From positions 1,736,001 through 1,800,000 of the forward strand of contig NZ_JUGU01000001.1 in assembly GCF_000799465.1 (NCBI RefSeq): DNA of 64,000 bases. Direction: 5' to 3'. A program made the translations under genes and the position numbers. This document shows positions 1-9,746 of this stretch, in pieces (positions within the stretch are counted from its first letter, which is position 1; each line of letters begins with the position of its first letter). The notes under the pieces are model-generated. The model worked only from the letters and a program-made list of their open reading frames with translations. It made no database searches and was not told the DNA's origin. This DNA comes from Psychroserpens sp. Hel_I_66. Lineage in GTDB: Bacteria; Bacteroidota; Bacteroidia; Flavobacteriales; Flavobacteriaceae.

Positions 1-1399
1 CTTCTATGGCACGTTTAAAGTCATATACCGACACATATTCACCAAAGATATTTTTGGTTAGCTCTTCCTCTTCCTTTATAATTGGTGTTCCTGTAAACCC
101 TAAATAAGATGCATTTGGCAAACCATGAAAACGCATATTTCTTGCATAAGTACCAGATTGGGTTCGGTGTGCTTCGTCACTAATGACGATGACGTTTTTA
201 CGTTCTGTGATTAAGGGATATTCACTTTCTAGTTTTGGATCTATTGAAAATTTATGAATGAGTGTAAACACATATCTGTGATTTTCAGAGAGCAGTTCTC
301 GTAAATGCTCCCGACCAGTCATGCCTTTCTTTTTACCTGCTATTACATTTTTATCGTTTACGACGCCAACTCCAGAAAACGTATCGTACAATTGGTTTTC
401 TAATTCGGTTCTGTCAACAGCAATTAAAAAGGTGTACGAACCCCCTAATTTTCTATGAATTTTCTCGCATAAAAACACCATAGAATATGATTTACCAGAA
501 CCTTGTGTATGCCAAAACACTCCTAATTTCCCCTCTAAATCCTCAATATTATCGACATTCTCTATGACTTTATTTACACCAATATATTGGTGGTTTTTAG
601 CCATAAGTTTTACAACGTCACCTTCCGAATCATCAAATAATAAAAAGTTTTCAAAAATATCCATTAAACGATGCTTGTCGCAAGTCCCACGAAGCATGGT
701 ATCTAAACTTACTTCACCTTCTTCGTGTTCTTCAATACGTTTCCAGTCTAAAAAGTATTTATATTTACTTGTTATGGTTCCTACTTTGGCATCTAAGCCA
801 TTACTTAAAATGACGAATCCATTATTATGGAACACATGCGGAATTGCGTCTTTATAATCTTTTAAATTGTCATTATAGGCATGACGCAAATCTTGATGAT
901 GCGCTTTCAACTCAAAAAACACTAACGGAATCCCATTTACAAAACCAACCACATCTGGTCTTCTGGAATATAACTCTCCTATAACTTCTAATTGTCTTAC
1001 AGCTAAAAAGTGATTGTCTTGGTAGTTATTAAAATTAAAAACTTTGAGTTTAGTTTTTACCAACTCGCCTTTATCATTGGTATAACTTACAGGAACACCA
1101 TTTTTAAGCAAGTTGCTTTTTTCTTTATTTATACTCCCTAAGGTTTGGTCTGCTACATTTTGAGTGATTCTATCTACAGCTTGCTGATAGGCTAATTCTG
1201 GATGATGTGGATTTAGTTTTTTAAGCGCTTGTAATACATAGCGTGATAAGATGACTTCACTTTTATATTCTCTACCTAATAAACCATCTGCTCCAAAAGA
1301 TTCTTTTTTCCAAGCAGAAAGGACTGTCCAACCCAATTCCTCGAGAACCTCTTGCGTTGCGTTTTCTATTAAACCGTCTTCTGAATATTCGTAACTCAT
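1..1399 (-). CDS. hsdR: Type I restriction enzyme R subunit (HsdR), 3' part beyond window
   Basis: The translocase/nuclease subunit of a type I restriction-modification complex, cutting unmethylated DNA after ATP-driven translocation. The N-terminal 466 residues are visible. They include a PD-(D/E)xK nuclease core (RPDVVGF ... PLVFFELK), a Walker A motif in WHTQGSGKSYS and a DEAH-type helicase box (SDEAHRTQSG) followed by GFTGTP. The start ATG at 1399 overlaps the stop of the upstream DUF262 gene as ATGA, so the two are probably translationally coupled. It is the last visible gene of the hsdM-hsdS-DUF262-DUF262-hsdR operon. The C-terminal helicase and M-subunit-binding part lies left of the window, so intactness cannot be judged. 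Confidence 0.95.
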   Translation of the reverse strand, partial: MSYEYSEDGLIENATQEVLEELGWTVLSAWKKESFGADGLLGREYKSEVILSRYVLQALKKLNPHHPELAYQQAVDRITQNVADQTLGSINKEKSNLLKNGVPVSYTNDKGELVKTKLKVFNFNNYQDNHFLAVRQLEVIGELYSRRPDVVGFVNGIPLVFFELKAHHQDLRHAYNDNLKDYKDAIPHVFHNNGFVILSNGLDAKVGTITSKYKYFLDWKRIEEHEEGEVSLDTMLRGTCDKHRLMDIFENFLLFDDSEGDVVKLMAKNHQYIGVNKVIENVDNIEDLEGKLGVFWHTQGSGKSYSMVFLCEKIHRKLGGSYTFLIAVDRTELENQLYDTFSGVGVVNDKNVIAGKKKGMTGREHLRELLSENHRYVFTLIHKFSIDPKLESEYPLITERKNVIVISDEAHRTQSGTYARNMRFHGLPNASYLGFTGTPIIKEEEELTKNIFGEYVSVYDFKRAIE

Positions 1400-3840
1400 A
1401 GTTTATCTATCTTATAAAAAACACTTTTCTTCCTCGTTTTATTAAATATCTTCTTATCTAATTTAGATATAAATTTATTGACGTCTTTGTCCGTAATAAC
1501 ATTAGAATAATTGTATTTTCCAACGAAAAACATATTAGTTTCCGTATCCATTTCTACAAAATCAAACTTATCAATAAAACCTATTTTTGTTTTTGAAAAA
1601 CCAACATTTAAATATCCAAAATTATCTAATATGATATTCAAAGTGAAGTCTTTATCTTTTTTTTCTAATATAATTCTAAAACCATAATAATAATTAGTTC
1701 CATTACAATCTTGATCTGTTTCAAAATCGTAATCTTTTATTAAACGACTAATTATTTCATTCCTTTTAATATCAATCATTACCCAATCGTACCAACTTCT
1801 AGGTCTGTGCACATAGAAGTGATGATCCCACCATTTAAAATTTACTGCTTTATGCTCTGGGTCTTGCAACCAACTGTGAAAACGACCATTATGGTAAATA
1901 TTTTTATGTGCATTTTTCGCTCTTAAAATAGCTTGCTCTTCTTCATTCCAACTTTCTATTTTAGAATCTGAACTGACTAATTCCTTAAAATATCCTTGAA
2001 GCTTTTCAATTGAATCATAATTACAAAAAGCATTAATTACTTTACCAACCCATTCTTTTTTTCTGAGTAGAAATTGCCAATTAAAATGTGAGTCTTCAAA
2101 ATTAAATGACTCTAAAGTTGACCAATTCTGTATTTTATATAACAAAGAGCGCATTATTAAATGCTCCTTAAAAACATCATTATTCGAACCTTTATCATTA
2201 AAGAGAATCTTTGCTATTTTGAATTTAGATTTGAACTCTGAAATTTGAATATTCTCGTTTAATAAAAAACCAATATTACCCATAAACATTGCATGACTTT
2301 CAGCTTCAATAATTTCCTGTTCCCAATTATCATCAGACAAGATTAGTTTCGACTTTAACCTTTCCTCCTCTAATTGTTCTTTAAGCGTGGAGTCTTCAAT
2401 AATTTTTAAAACTTCATCTTCGATTAAAAATTGGTATATATTATTTGACCCAATTGAAAGCCGATTAATTAGTCTCATGGCATTAATCATGTTAGGAATA
2501 GTTCTAATATCAGGATCTATTATAATATTCCAAACCACACGAATCCAATTTTTGAATTTATCAATTTCAAATTTATTTTTTTCTAGGTATATGGTTATAC
2601 CATAAAATAATATACGTTGTCGTTGATTTATTTCATTACTAAACAAACTCCAATTACTATCTTTATCCCAAGAAGGATATATTAAGCTTTCAATATTGTA
2701 ATAGTTTTTAGAAAGTGAATCTAAAACTACTTCTGAATTTTTAATAACACTTTGTTGATTGAAAATTGATTGATGCAAATCAAAATTTTCATAAGACATT
2801 GAAGACTCGTCTCCATCTTTACCATAAAACTTGGTGAAGAATGGTAATTTCTGAATATTTTCATTTGACTCATTACTACCAACCAATGAAGAATTTAATA
2901 GATATCTATTCCAAAACCTAGTAAAATATGGATCTACAATAGCCTTGCTTTCATCCCTGTTTTCATCTTCTTGATTTTCTATATCTTGTATACATAAATC
3001 CCAGAACATATTTGTCCAATCTGTATCTAATTTAGTTGCATAGACCAAGTAATATGGCATTACTTGCTCAAGATGTTTAACTTTTTCTTGAAAAACAGAA
3101 CTATTAGGGTTTTTTTCATCCTTAAGCCAATTAATTAAATCTGCTTTAAAATTTTCAAAATCTGTTAATTGCTTTCCTCTTGCATTCATTTTTATATATA
3201 ACTCATCTGAAAGTTCAAAACCATCTAATGGAAGTATATAAAAAGTTAAATTAGAAAGGTTAGAATATAAGTTTTTAGCGCTAGATTTATATTTCTCATG
3301 AATATCATCTAGCATGACCAACATCGATTTTACCGTTGGGTCTTTTTCTAGAATTTCAAAAAACCAAGCAGAGTTCTTTATTTCTTTACTAGGTAACTCT
3401 TTAAAACTTAGATTTATTTCACATAATTTATCACAAAAGTCTCTTGCTGATGCTCTTGTAGCATAAGTAAAATTTGCCAGTTTATTTTTAAGTTTTTCTT
3501 TATCTTCTGCAACTAGTTCTTTATTACCAATGTACCAATACAACAAAAACAAAGTAGTTAGGCGTTGTTGTCCATCTAATGGTATAAAATAATCCTTAGC
3601 ATCCAATTGTTTTATAGAGCCATATATAAAATCCAATTCAAGAATCTTATCATTTTTTAAAGCTTCAAAAATTGAATTTAAAAAACGTTTACGTATTACA
3701 CTTGCGCCTTCTCGTCCATGAGCATAGTCGCGTTGAATCATTGGTATTTGAATACCATCAAAAGTATACTCTTTATCTTCTTCTAAAGTTTTTATAACGA
3801 TAGTTTCAGATAATAAGTTTAATAAATTATACTTATTCAT
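1396..3840 (-). CDS. DUF262 (GmrS/ParB-like) protein, 814 aa, inside the type I R-M operon
   Basis: The N-terminal DUF262 domain is recognisable from IPMIQRDYAHGRE near residue 33 and the conserved PLDGQQRLTTLFLLY near residue 87. DUF262 is related to ParB/Srx folds and is the GmrS half of GmrSD-type IV restriction enzymes. The ARGKQLTDFENFKADL segment around residue 220 also fits this family. The long C-terminal half contains WWDHHFYVHRPRSWYDW and has no DUF1524 nuclease motif that I can see. It overlaps its DUF262 neighbour by 8 bp and hsdR by 4 bp, so it is part of the R-M transcription unit. Its role is inferred to be anti-phage restriction or modulation of the type I enzyme. Confidence 0.85.
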   Translation of the reverse strand: MNKYNLLNLLSETIVIKTLEEDKEYTFDGIQIPMIQRDYAHGREGASVIRKRFLNSIFEALKNDKILELDFIYGSIKQLDAKDYFIPLDGQQRLTTLFLLYWYIGNKELVAEDKEKLKNKLANFTYATRASARDFCDKLCEINLSFKELPSKEIKNSAWFFEILEKDPTVKSMLVMLDDIHEKYKSSAKNLYSNLSNLTFYILPLDGFELSDELYIKMNARGKQLTDFENFKADLINWLKDEKNPNSSVFQEKVKHLEQVMPYYLVYATKLDTDWTNMFWDLCIQDIENQEDENRDESKAIVDPYFTRFWNRYLLNSSLVGSNESNENIQKLPFFTKFYGKDGDESSMSYENFDLHQSIFNQQSVIKNSEVVLDSLSKNYYNIESLIYPSWDKDSNWSLFSNEINQRQRILFYGITIYLEKNKFEIDKFKNWIRVVWNIIIDPDIRTIPNMINAMRLINRLSIGSNNIYQFLIEDEVLKIIEDSTLKEQLEEERLKSKLILSDDNWEQEIIEAESHAMFMGNIGFLLNENIQISEFKSKFKIAKILFNDKGSNNDVFKEHLIMRSLLYKIQNWSTLESFNFEDSHFNWQFLLRKKEWVGKVINAFCNYDSIEKLQGYFKELVSSDSKIESWNEEEQAILRAKNAHKNIYHNGRFHSWLQDPEHKAVNFKWWDHHFYVHRPRSWYDWVMIDIKRNEIISRLIKDYDFETDQDCNGTNYYYGFRIILEKKDKDFTLNIILDNFGYLNVGFSKTKIGFIDKFDFVEMDTETNMFFVGKYNYSNVITDKDVNKFISKLDKKIFNKTRKKSVFYKIDKL

Positions 3841-5776
3841 TTGTCTCTTTTTTCTCAGGTTTTAATGGTAAGAATTCTTTTAATGTATCCTCAATTACTT
3901 CTCTATAATTAGTAACATCTTCTGAAGTCCATTTTGTTCTTGAAGTCCCTTTTGTGTCAAAATACTTTAAAAATAAATTCTTTGTACAAATTGGAATAAA
4001 TACACCTAACTTATCCTTTTCTATTATTATTCTTCTTTTTGTAGGAAAGAGTGCATTACCATAACCTCTATTAGTTCCAGCGTCTAACAGCGTAAGATTA
4101 CCAATATTATTTTTTATTTCTTCTCCATTTTCAGACTCACCTGCTAATTCAATTATTTTACTTTGAAGCACATCAAATTCACCACTTGTCTTTGGGTTTT
4201 TAATATATGTATTTACTTGTTTTAATAATTGTTCATCCTCAATTTTAATATCTATAATAGCAGTTTTAAGCCATTCAACTCTTGTTTTGTCATTTTTTAA
4301 ACCGTTGGTATTAAACGAATCTATATGTTCAACATCCCAACTTGTCTTTTTGCCTTTTTCATCTATAATTTCCTTAAATGCTTTAAACGGAAACTTAGTG
4401 AGTACAACCTTAGATTTACTTTGCTGAATGATATATTGTAAATTAAAGAGTAATAATACTTCTCTAATTGATTTTTTGTTTTTAATACTAAACGATAAAT
4501 CTAAAAAGGGTGCTCCGTCTTTAATTGATTTCCATTTAAGATGTTCAAATTGCTTTTTAATTCTCTTTTTTAATGATACTTCAATACCATCTTTTGTTTG
4601 AATAAATGGAATTGCATCAAGTTTTCCTTTATTAATTTCCAATTCTCCAAAATCTTTTTCTGTATATAGTTTAATATTCGCAATAGCCTCACCAGATGCT
4701 ATTAAAAACCCAATGTAATGATACAATACAGGATTATTATACCATTCTTGAAACGTTAAAAAATAATCCTTTACAATTTTCCATGTGTCACTTAAAATCT
4801 CAAAACTCTTAACGTTATCTAATTTTAAATAAAAAAGTCTAAAAGTAGCATATCTATCTGTACCTATTTCTTTTATTATTTCTGGATTTTGTTTTTTTTC
4901 TAGTTCACAAACAAGATCAAAAATAAACTCTATTCTAGCTGGTATTTTGTTTTCATCCTTATTTAAAAACCACCAAAAATCATCATCTTGAAGCGTGTTT
5001 TCTATTCTATCCCAATCGTTAGCAATTTCTAATTGTTTTAATTTTGCTATTTCATTTTCACTATTCTCTTTGTTTTTACCATAAAAACGTTCTTGCAAAA
5101 ACAAAGCTTTAATAAGTTCTGAATTTGTTAATGAAATTTTACCAAGATTAATACGAATAAAAGTGTCGATGGCATTTTCATTTTCATTAATTTGATACCA
5201 TATAACTTGTACTACTCCATTAGAGTTTGTTTCGTCTTTATAGTTATGCACTAAAGTTTTAATAATAGCTTCTCTTACTGAACGCGGTTGATCTTTTCGC
5301 TCAAACCATTTTCTTAAATACTCATATGCTTTTGAAATATGGTAATAATCAATATTTTCTTTATTTCCTTCTGGAATTTCATCTAAAAAACTTGCTATTT
5401 TTTCTCTTGTTTGATACTCTATAGTGTACAAACCTTTTCCGTAATTTTCTTTTAAATCTTTACCGTTTAAAAGCTCTCTTATTAAATACAAGAATAAAAT
5501 ACGAATTGTTGTTAAACGCTGTTGTCCATCTACAACTTCCCATTTTTCATTTGTTTCATTATCAGTCGCACTACCAACTACTTGTTTTACAACAATCGGT
5601 TGTAAACAATAGAACTCTCCATCAGCTTTATTTCTTTTTACTGAAAAAGAATATATATCATCTAACAAATCTTCTACTTGTTGTTTATTCCAACGATAAC
5701 CTCTTTGATATGATGGAATTAAGAAGTTTCGCTCTAATATATCGCTTATTGAAAGTAAAGATATCTCGTTATTCAT
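3833..5776 (-). CDS. DUF262/DUF1524 GmrSD-like protein, 647 aa
   Basis: The N-terminal DUF262 domain shows IPSYQRGYRWNKQQVEDLL near residue 18 and VVDGQQRLTTIRILFLY near residue 82. The C-terminal DUF1524 domain is an HNH-like nuclease, seen as WDVEHIDSFN near residue 480 and NNIGNLTLLD with RGYGNALFPTKR near residue 570. This layout matches single-chain GmrSD-type (type IV) restriction endonucleases, which act on modified DNA. It starts 13 bp after hsdS and overlaps the second DUF262 gene by 8 bp. A type IV-like nuclease placed between specificity and restriction genes suggests a composite defence operon. Biochemical activity is inferred from the family. Confidence 0.9.
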   Translation of the reverse strand: MNNEISLLSISDILERNFLIPSYQRGYRWNKQQVEDLLDDIYSFSVKRNKADGEFYCLQPIVVKQVVGSATDNETNEKWEVVDGQQRLTTIRILFLYLIRELLNGKDLKENYGKGLYTIEYQTREKIASFLDEIPEGNKENIDYYHISKAYEYLRKWFERKDQPRSVREAIIKTLVHNYKDETNSNGVVQVIWYQINENENAIDTFIRINLGKISLTNSELIKALFLQERFYGKNKENSENEIAKLKQLEIANDWDRIENTLQDDDFWWFLNKDENKIPARIEFIFDLVCELEKKQNPEIIKEIGTDRYATFRLFYLKLDNVKSFEILSDTWKIVKDYFLTFQEWYNNPVLYHYIGFLIASGEAIANIKLYTEKDFGELEINKGKLDAIPFIQTKDGIEVSLKKRIKKQFEHLKWKSIKDGAPFLDLSFSIKNKKSIREVLLLFNLQYIIQQSKSKVVLTKFPFKAFKEIIDEKGKKTSWDVEHIDSFNTNGLKNDKTRVEWLKTAIIDIKIEDEQLLKQVNTYIKNPKTSGEFDVLQSKIIELAGESENGEEIKNNIGNLTLLDAGTNRGYGNALFPTKRRIIIEKDKLGVFIPICTKNLFLKYFDTKGTSRTKWTSEDVTNYREVIEDTLKEFLPLKPEKKETNE

Positions 5777-5789
5777 TTTTTAAACTTTA

Positions 5790-7055
5790 TTAATATTTCT
5801 CATTCTCCTCCGCAACCATCCCCAAAGCCTCACCAGAATCCAAACCATCAACATCTATCATCCCAGACATTAAACGTGGTAACAAAATATCGCGTGCTTC
5901 TTTTAAGTGTTGGTTTTGGTTTTGAAGGTTTAGAATCAATTCAAAAATTGAATCAACATATTTATGAAATTTTTGTTGCAAATCTTTTTCAGGTAAATTC
6001 ATTTTTATTTGCCCAAAACTTTTAAATGATATTGCTGGCATAGTTGCAGAAACAGAAACACCCATTAAATAATCTCTAATTTCTTTTCTATTTAGAAATG
6101 AGTAAACATATTTTGCAAAAACTTGATTCGTATTAATAATATTTATTTTAAAAAAATTATTAGCAATTGCTCCTTCAAAATTAGTTACAACTTGTGGCGC
6201 ACCATATCTGACCATAAATAGGTCTTTTCTATTAACTATCTGGCTTTCTCGCGGGCGTTGTATAAATCTCTTTTCCTGACCACTTTGCGTAACATCAACT
6301 ATTCTAATAAATCTAACTCTTTCGTTATTGTTATCTGGTAGTTGATCATCAATAGCTACTTGAACTCCTTGATTGAATTTCAAGACTTCATTTAACTTTA
6401 CCTTCTCCCAATCAACAGGCAACCCACTAACCTCATCAAACGCCACAGTTTCATAACCAGGAAATTTAAAACGTACAAACCACTCTTCATAGGTTTGTTG
6501 TGCTTTTTCTTCTAATAATTTTATGCGCTTGAGGTTGTTTTCTATTAAATCATCATAAGCCGATAAAATGGATGCTATTTTGCGTTGGGTTTCTTTCGAT
6601 TTTGGAACACTAATCTTTATATTAGAAAAAGACGATTTTGACACATTCTCTCTACCAGAAGCTGTTCCTGAATCAAATGTTTTTAATTGAAAAAGATTTA
6701 ATTTTAAAAGATAAAATATGAAATCTTCATCATAATTTTCATTTGGAATTATAGCATTCATTGCCTGATTAATAAATAAATCAGTATGTGATTTAATCAT
6801 TTTTTTTCCAATACTACCAATGGTTACAACGCATGTTGCATTTTTGGGAATAAGACTTTTTTTGTATTTATGAAATCCTTTTTCAGAATAACATTCTTCT
6901 GGTTCACGACAGTATTTCTCTCCAATATTTATATCTGTAGGTTTAATAAAAAGCGTGTGTTTTCCATATAATTCTGGTTGTTTTCTTGGTGGTGTATTAC
7001 CAGTAACAACTTGTCCTAAGTCTTTTATTTTAACCTCTTTCCAACCTTCCATCAT
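5790..7055 (-). CDS. hsdS: Type I restriction specificity subunit (HsdS), 421 aa
   Basis: The DNA-recognition subunit of the type I complex, which directs HsdM and HsdR to a bipartite target. Two target-recognition domains are visible. The first (about residues 1-150) begins GWKEVKIKDLGQVVTGNTPP and the second (about 215-370) begins DWEKVKLNEVLKFNQGVQV. Each is followed by a conserved helix (ETQRKIASILSAYDDLIENN near 155, and KEARDILLPRLMSGMIDV near 385). The ATGA overlap with hsdM couples the two genes. The first Met at 7055 gives this overlap and is preferred over the next Met. I see no frameshift or inverted half-gene in the window that would suggest phase-variable shuffling. Confidence 0.95.
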   Translation of the reverse strand: MMEGWKEVKIKDLGQVVTGNTPPRKQPELYGKHTLFIKPTDINIGEKYCREPEECYSEKGFHKYKKSLIPKNATCVVTIGSIGKKMIKSHTDLFINQAMNAIIPNENYDEDFIFYLLKLNLFQLKTFDSGTASGRENVSKSSFSNIKISVPKSKETQRKIASILSAYDDLIENNLKRIKLLEEKAQQTYEEWFVRFKFPGYETVAFDEVSGLPVDWEKVKLNEVLKFNQGVQVAIDDQLPDNNNERVRFIRIVDVTQSGQEKRFIQRPRESQIVNRKDLFMVRYGAPQVVTNFEGAIANNFFKINIINTNQVFAKYVYSFLNRKEIRDYLMGVSVSATMPAISFKSFGQIKMNLPEKDLQQKFHKYVDSIFELILNLQNQNQHLKEARDILLPRLMSGMIDVDGLDSGEALGMVAEENEKY

Positions 7056-8668
7056 AATTTAACCGATTGAATTTGCTCCATTAAACTATTGGCTTCGGTA
7101 TTGAGTTGTGCTAATTCGGTATGTATTTCGGTCATTCTACCTTTGTAGTCAAAATCCATGTCTATATCAATCTTCACACCAACGTAACGTCCTGGTGTAA
7201 GGCTGTAGTCTTGTTCTTCAATTTCTTCTAGTGTGGCTATTTTGCATAAGCCTTCTATGTCTTGGTAGTTGTTTTCTGGGAAGTGTTGGTTTAGCCAAGA
7301 ATTCCCTTTTGGCAAGCTGGCACTTCGACTTCGCTCAGTGTCCACATTTAGGTTGACATTGTTACTCCTAAACGAATTCATTATTGCTGTTAAACCTTCT
7401 AGATGTTCATCACTAAAGTCGTTAATGGTTGTGCTTACTTTTCTATATACATTACGAGCATCAATCATTAAGACTTTGTCTTTGTTTACTGCTTTTTTTC
7501 CTTTGTTAAAAAACCAAACGTGACATGGTAAACTACGTGTGTAAAAAAAGTTGTTGCTTATGGCTACAATACATTCTACGTCGCCAGTTTCTATGAGTTT
7601 TTGTCTTATTAGTTTTTCGGCATTTCCTGCATCTGTTGCAGAACTTGCCATAACAAAACCTGCGCGTCCTGTTTTGTTTAAATAACTATGAAAATACTGC
7701 ATCCATAAATAGTTACCATTGCTTATGGTGCCTTTTCCTGTTAATGGTGGACCAAAGGGTAATCTGTCGTCATCTGCTAGAAACTTATTCTTGGCATCAA
7801 TTTTATCCACATTAAATGGTGGATTTGCCATGACGAAATTGCACTTGCCTGCTAAGTTATGAGGATTGGTGTAAAAACTATTGCTTTCTATAATTTTACC
7901 TTCTATACCATGAATGGCAAGGTTCATTTTTGCCAAACGTGTGTTGTTGCTTTTTAGCTCTGTACCATAAACGGTTATGGCTTCGTTAACGCTTTTGTTT
8001 TCGTGGTCTTTTATAAAATGTGCTGTTTGCACAAACATACCACCAGAACCACAAGCTGGATCGTGTACGATACCATGATTGGGTTGTATAAAATTCACAA
8101 TTAGGTTTACTAAAGATGGAGGTGTAAAGAACTCGCCTCCTTCTTGTGCACCTGCCCCTTGCATTGAGAATTTCATTAAGAAAAACTCGTAAATACGTCC
8201 AAACACATCACCTTTGGCGTTTTTTACAGCGTCTTTGTTAAAGACACGCACGAGATCTCGAAGTAGTTTATCATCAAACTCTTGGTAGCTTTTTGGTAGA
8301 ATACCTTCTAAGTCTGGATACTCGGCTTCAATAAGCTTCATTGCATTGTTTATGGCTTCGGCTATGTTTTCGCCTTCTGGTAAATTAGCTAAGTAATCGT
8401 ATTTTGCTTTTTCAGGAAGCATTATGGCTCCTGCTGCTGTGTAATCTTCTTTTCGTGCTTCGCGTTTTTCTTTGGTGCGTGGATTTATAGGTAGGTTATT
8501 TTGCACTTCAATTTTAGCATCTTCGTATCTATTTTGGGCAAAACGCAGTAATACTAAACCTAAAAGTGGATCTTTGTATTCGGCAGCTGTTAATTTTGAA
8601 TTAGCTCTAAGATCGTCTGCTGCATCCCAAAGTTCGGTTTCTAATTGTTTTATGTTTTGTTGGGTCAT
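7052..8668 (-). CDS. hsdM: Type I restriction DNA adenine methyltransferase subunit (HsdM), 538 aa
   Basis: The N6-adenine methyltransferase subunit of the type I system. An N-terminal HsdM helical domain is followed by the SAM-binding motif DPACGSGGMFVQ near residue 200 and the catalytic motif IV as NPPFNVD near residue 278. It is the first gene of the operon on the minus strand and is followed without a gap by hsdS. Residues about 442-452 (DTERSRSASLPK) read through a palindromic repeat found as an insertion in many flavobacterial genes. It lies in the variable C-terminal part, so the enzyme may still work. About 110 bp of AT-rich non-coding DNA precedes it and should hold the operon promoter. 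Confidence 0.95.
   Translation of the reverse strand: MTQQNIKQLETELWDAADDLRANSKLTAAEYKDPLLGLVLLRFAQNRYEDAKIEVQNNLPINPRTKEKREARKEDYTAAGAIMLPEKAKYDYLANLPEGENIAEAINNAMKLIEAEYPDLEGILPKSYQEFDDKLLRDLVRVFNKDAVKNAKGDVFGRIYEFFLMKFSMQGAGAQEGGEFFTPPSLVNLIVNFIQPNHGIVHDPACGSGGMFVQTAHFIKDHENKSVNEAITVYGTELKSNNTRLAKMNLAIHGIEGKIIESNSFYTNPHNLAGKCNFVMANPPFNVDKIDAKNKFLADDDRLPFGPPLTGKGTISNGNYLWMQYFHSYLNKTGRAGFVMASSATDAGNAEKLIRQKLIETGDVECIVAISNNFFYTRSLPCHVWFFNKGKKAVNKDKVLMIDARNVYRKVSTTINDFSDEHLEGLTAIMNSFRSNNVNLNVDTERSRSASLPKGNSWLNQHFPENNYQDIEGLCKIATLEEIEEQDYSLTPGRYVGVKIDIDMDFDYKGRMTEIHTELAQLNTEANSLMEQIQSVKL
7311..7343 (-). repeat. REP-like palindromic repeat translated in frame within hsdM
   Basis: The segment contains CACTTCGACTTCGCTCAGTG, whose ends are inverted (CACT/AGTG) and which is less AT-rich than the surrounding gene. 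In frame it encodes TERSRSASLPK. I recognise this peptide as a recurrent insertion in Flavobacteriia proteins, caused by short palindromic repeats that stay open in a coding frame. Confidence 0.6.
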
Positions 8669-8779
8669 TTATGGCATTTTAAACTAATAAAGGACTCACT
8701 AAAGTCCCTATTTACTTTTTAATTATTTGACTTTAAATATACAAAAAGCCATGACTTGGACTAAATTATATAAGGCTAT

Positions 8780-9199
8780 CTAGTCAAATATATTATCGTA
8801 CCACTCACTTACATCCTCTCGGATCTCGTTATGGTATTTATATATAGTTAATGCTAACTCAAAATCTGCTCTTTTAGACTTGTAAGCGTTGACCGTGAAA
8901 TACCCATAAAAATTTCCATCTTTATCCACAACTATAGGAGGATCATTAGAATATGAATTCCAAGGAGAGAAGGTATTATATTTACTGCCATATGTACCGT
9001 ATTCATTCCAAATAGACTTTGTATTATAACTACTCCCATAAGTTCCGTATTCGTTCCAAATTGAATTGCTATCATAACTATTACAATTCAAACATCCCAG
9101 ATAGACATCATGATTACTACCACCATAAAGATGCATCGTTTGACCTGATGCTATTATTGATATTAAAAATGTAAAAAGAAAAAAGATATTTTTATTCAT
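8780..9199 (-). CDS. Secreted protein with WNxYGTYGS repeats, 139 aa
   Basis: A signal peptide (about residues 1-19, ending ASGQ) precedes three imperfect repeats of the type SIWNEYGTYGSxYNT at about residues 45-80. A segment PPIVVDKDGNFYGYFTVN follows. Proteins with GCLNC, repeated WNxYGxYGS and DGNFYGY are widespread in bacteria and uncharacterised. Exported location is supported by the signal peptide; function is unknown. It overlaps the upstream secreted gene by 8 bp, so the two form an operon. Confidence 0.75.
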   Translation of the reverse strand: MNKNIFFLFTFLISIIASGQTMHLYGGSNHDVYLGCLNCNSYDSNSIWNEYGTYGSSYNTKSIWNEYGTYGSKYNTFSPWNSYSNDPPIVVDKDGNFYGYFTVNAYKSKRADFELALTIYKYHNEIREDVSEWYDNIFD

Positions 9200-9596
9200 C
9201 TGTCCAAGTGCTTTTAATTTTAAATTTTATCATTGTTGAAAAATCTTCAGGAATAAAACGAATATTGTTATTTTTAATATCATAAATCATAATGTATTTA
9301 TTTCCAACATCACTAACAATTTTAAAGAGATATTGATTATTCCCATCATCTTCATCATGTTCTTGTGATTTAATCAAATATCCTGAAGTAGTTGAAGAAG
9401 TTGTATGCTTTACGAGGGTAAAGTCATTATTAAATTCAAAGAAAGTTAATGATTCAGGGTCTTCGCTTTCAAATTTCCAATCGTCACTTGATTTGTCCCA
9501 ACTAAAATCTAATCTAGAGTTGGTAGAAACATGAAACTGTCCAAACAAAACCGTAGTAAAAAAACAAAATAACGCAAAAAGTATACTTTTTTTCAT
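9192..9596 (-). CDS. Small secreted protein, 134 aa, unknown function
   Basis: A clear signal peptide (KKSILFALFCFFTTVLFGQ) is followed by about 115 polar residues with no motif I recognise. It overlaps the following repeat protein by 8 bp and is the first gene of that two-gene unit. An imperfect copy of the TACGG-N4-CCGTA inverted repeat lies about 125 bp upstream (9721-9734), which may link its expression to the other genes carrying this site. Confidence 0.7.
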   Translation of the reverse strand: MKKSILFALFCFFTTVLFGQFHVSTNSRLDFSWDKSSDDWKFESEDPESLTFFEFNNDFTLVKHTTSSTTSGYLIKSQEHDEDDGNNQYLFKIVSDVGNKYIMIYDIKNNNIRFIPEDFSTMIKFKIKSTWTDE

Positions 9597-9720
9597 CTCA
9601 ATATATTTTGAAAATACTGATTGTTATTTATCAATCAATAGATAACTTAACTAAAACAACAGAAATTATTTAAGTAAATTATTATACTATCAAAATTAAA
9701 GCATTACAAAATATTATTAT

Positions 9721-9734
9721 TGGGGAAAACCGTA
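9721..9734. promoter_or_regulatory. Imperfect TACGG-N4-CCGTA site
   Basis: TGGGG-AAAA-CCGTA matches one half-site of the inverted repeat at 16638-16655 and 19668-19681 exactly and the other imperfectly. It sits upstream of the minus-strand gene starting at 9596. Confidence 0.35.
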
Positions 9735-9746
9735 ATTTCTCAGAAT

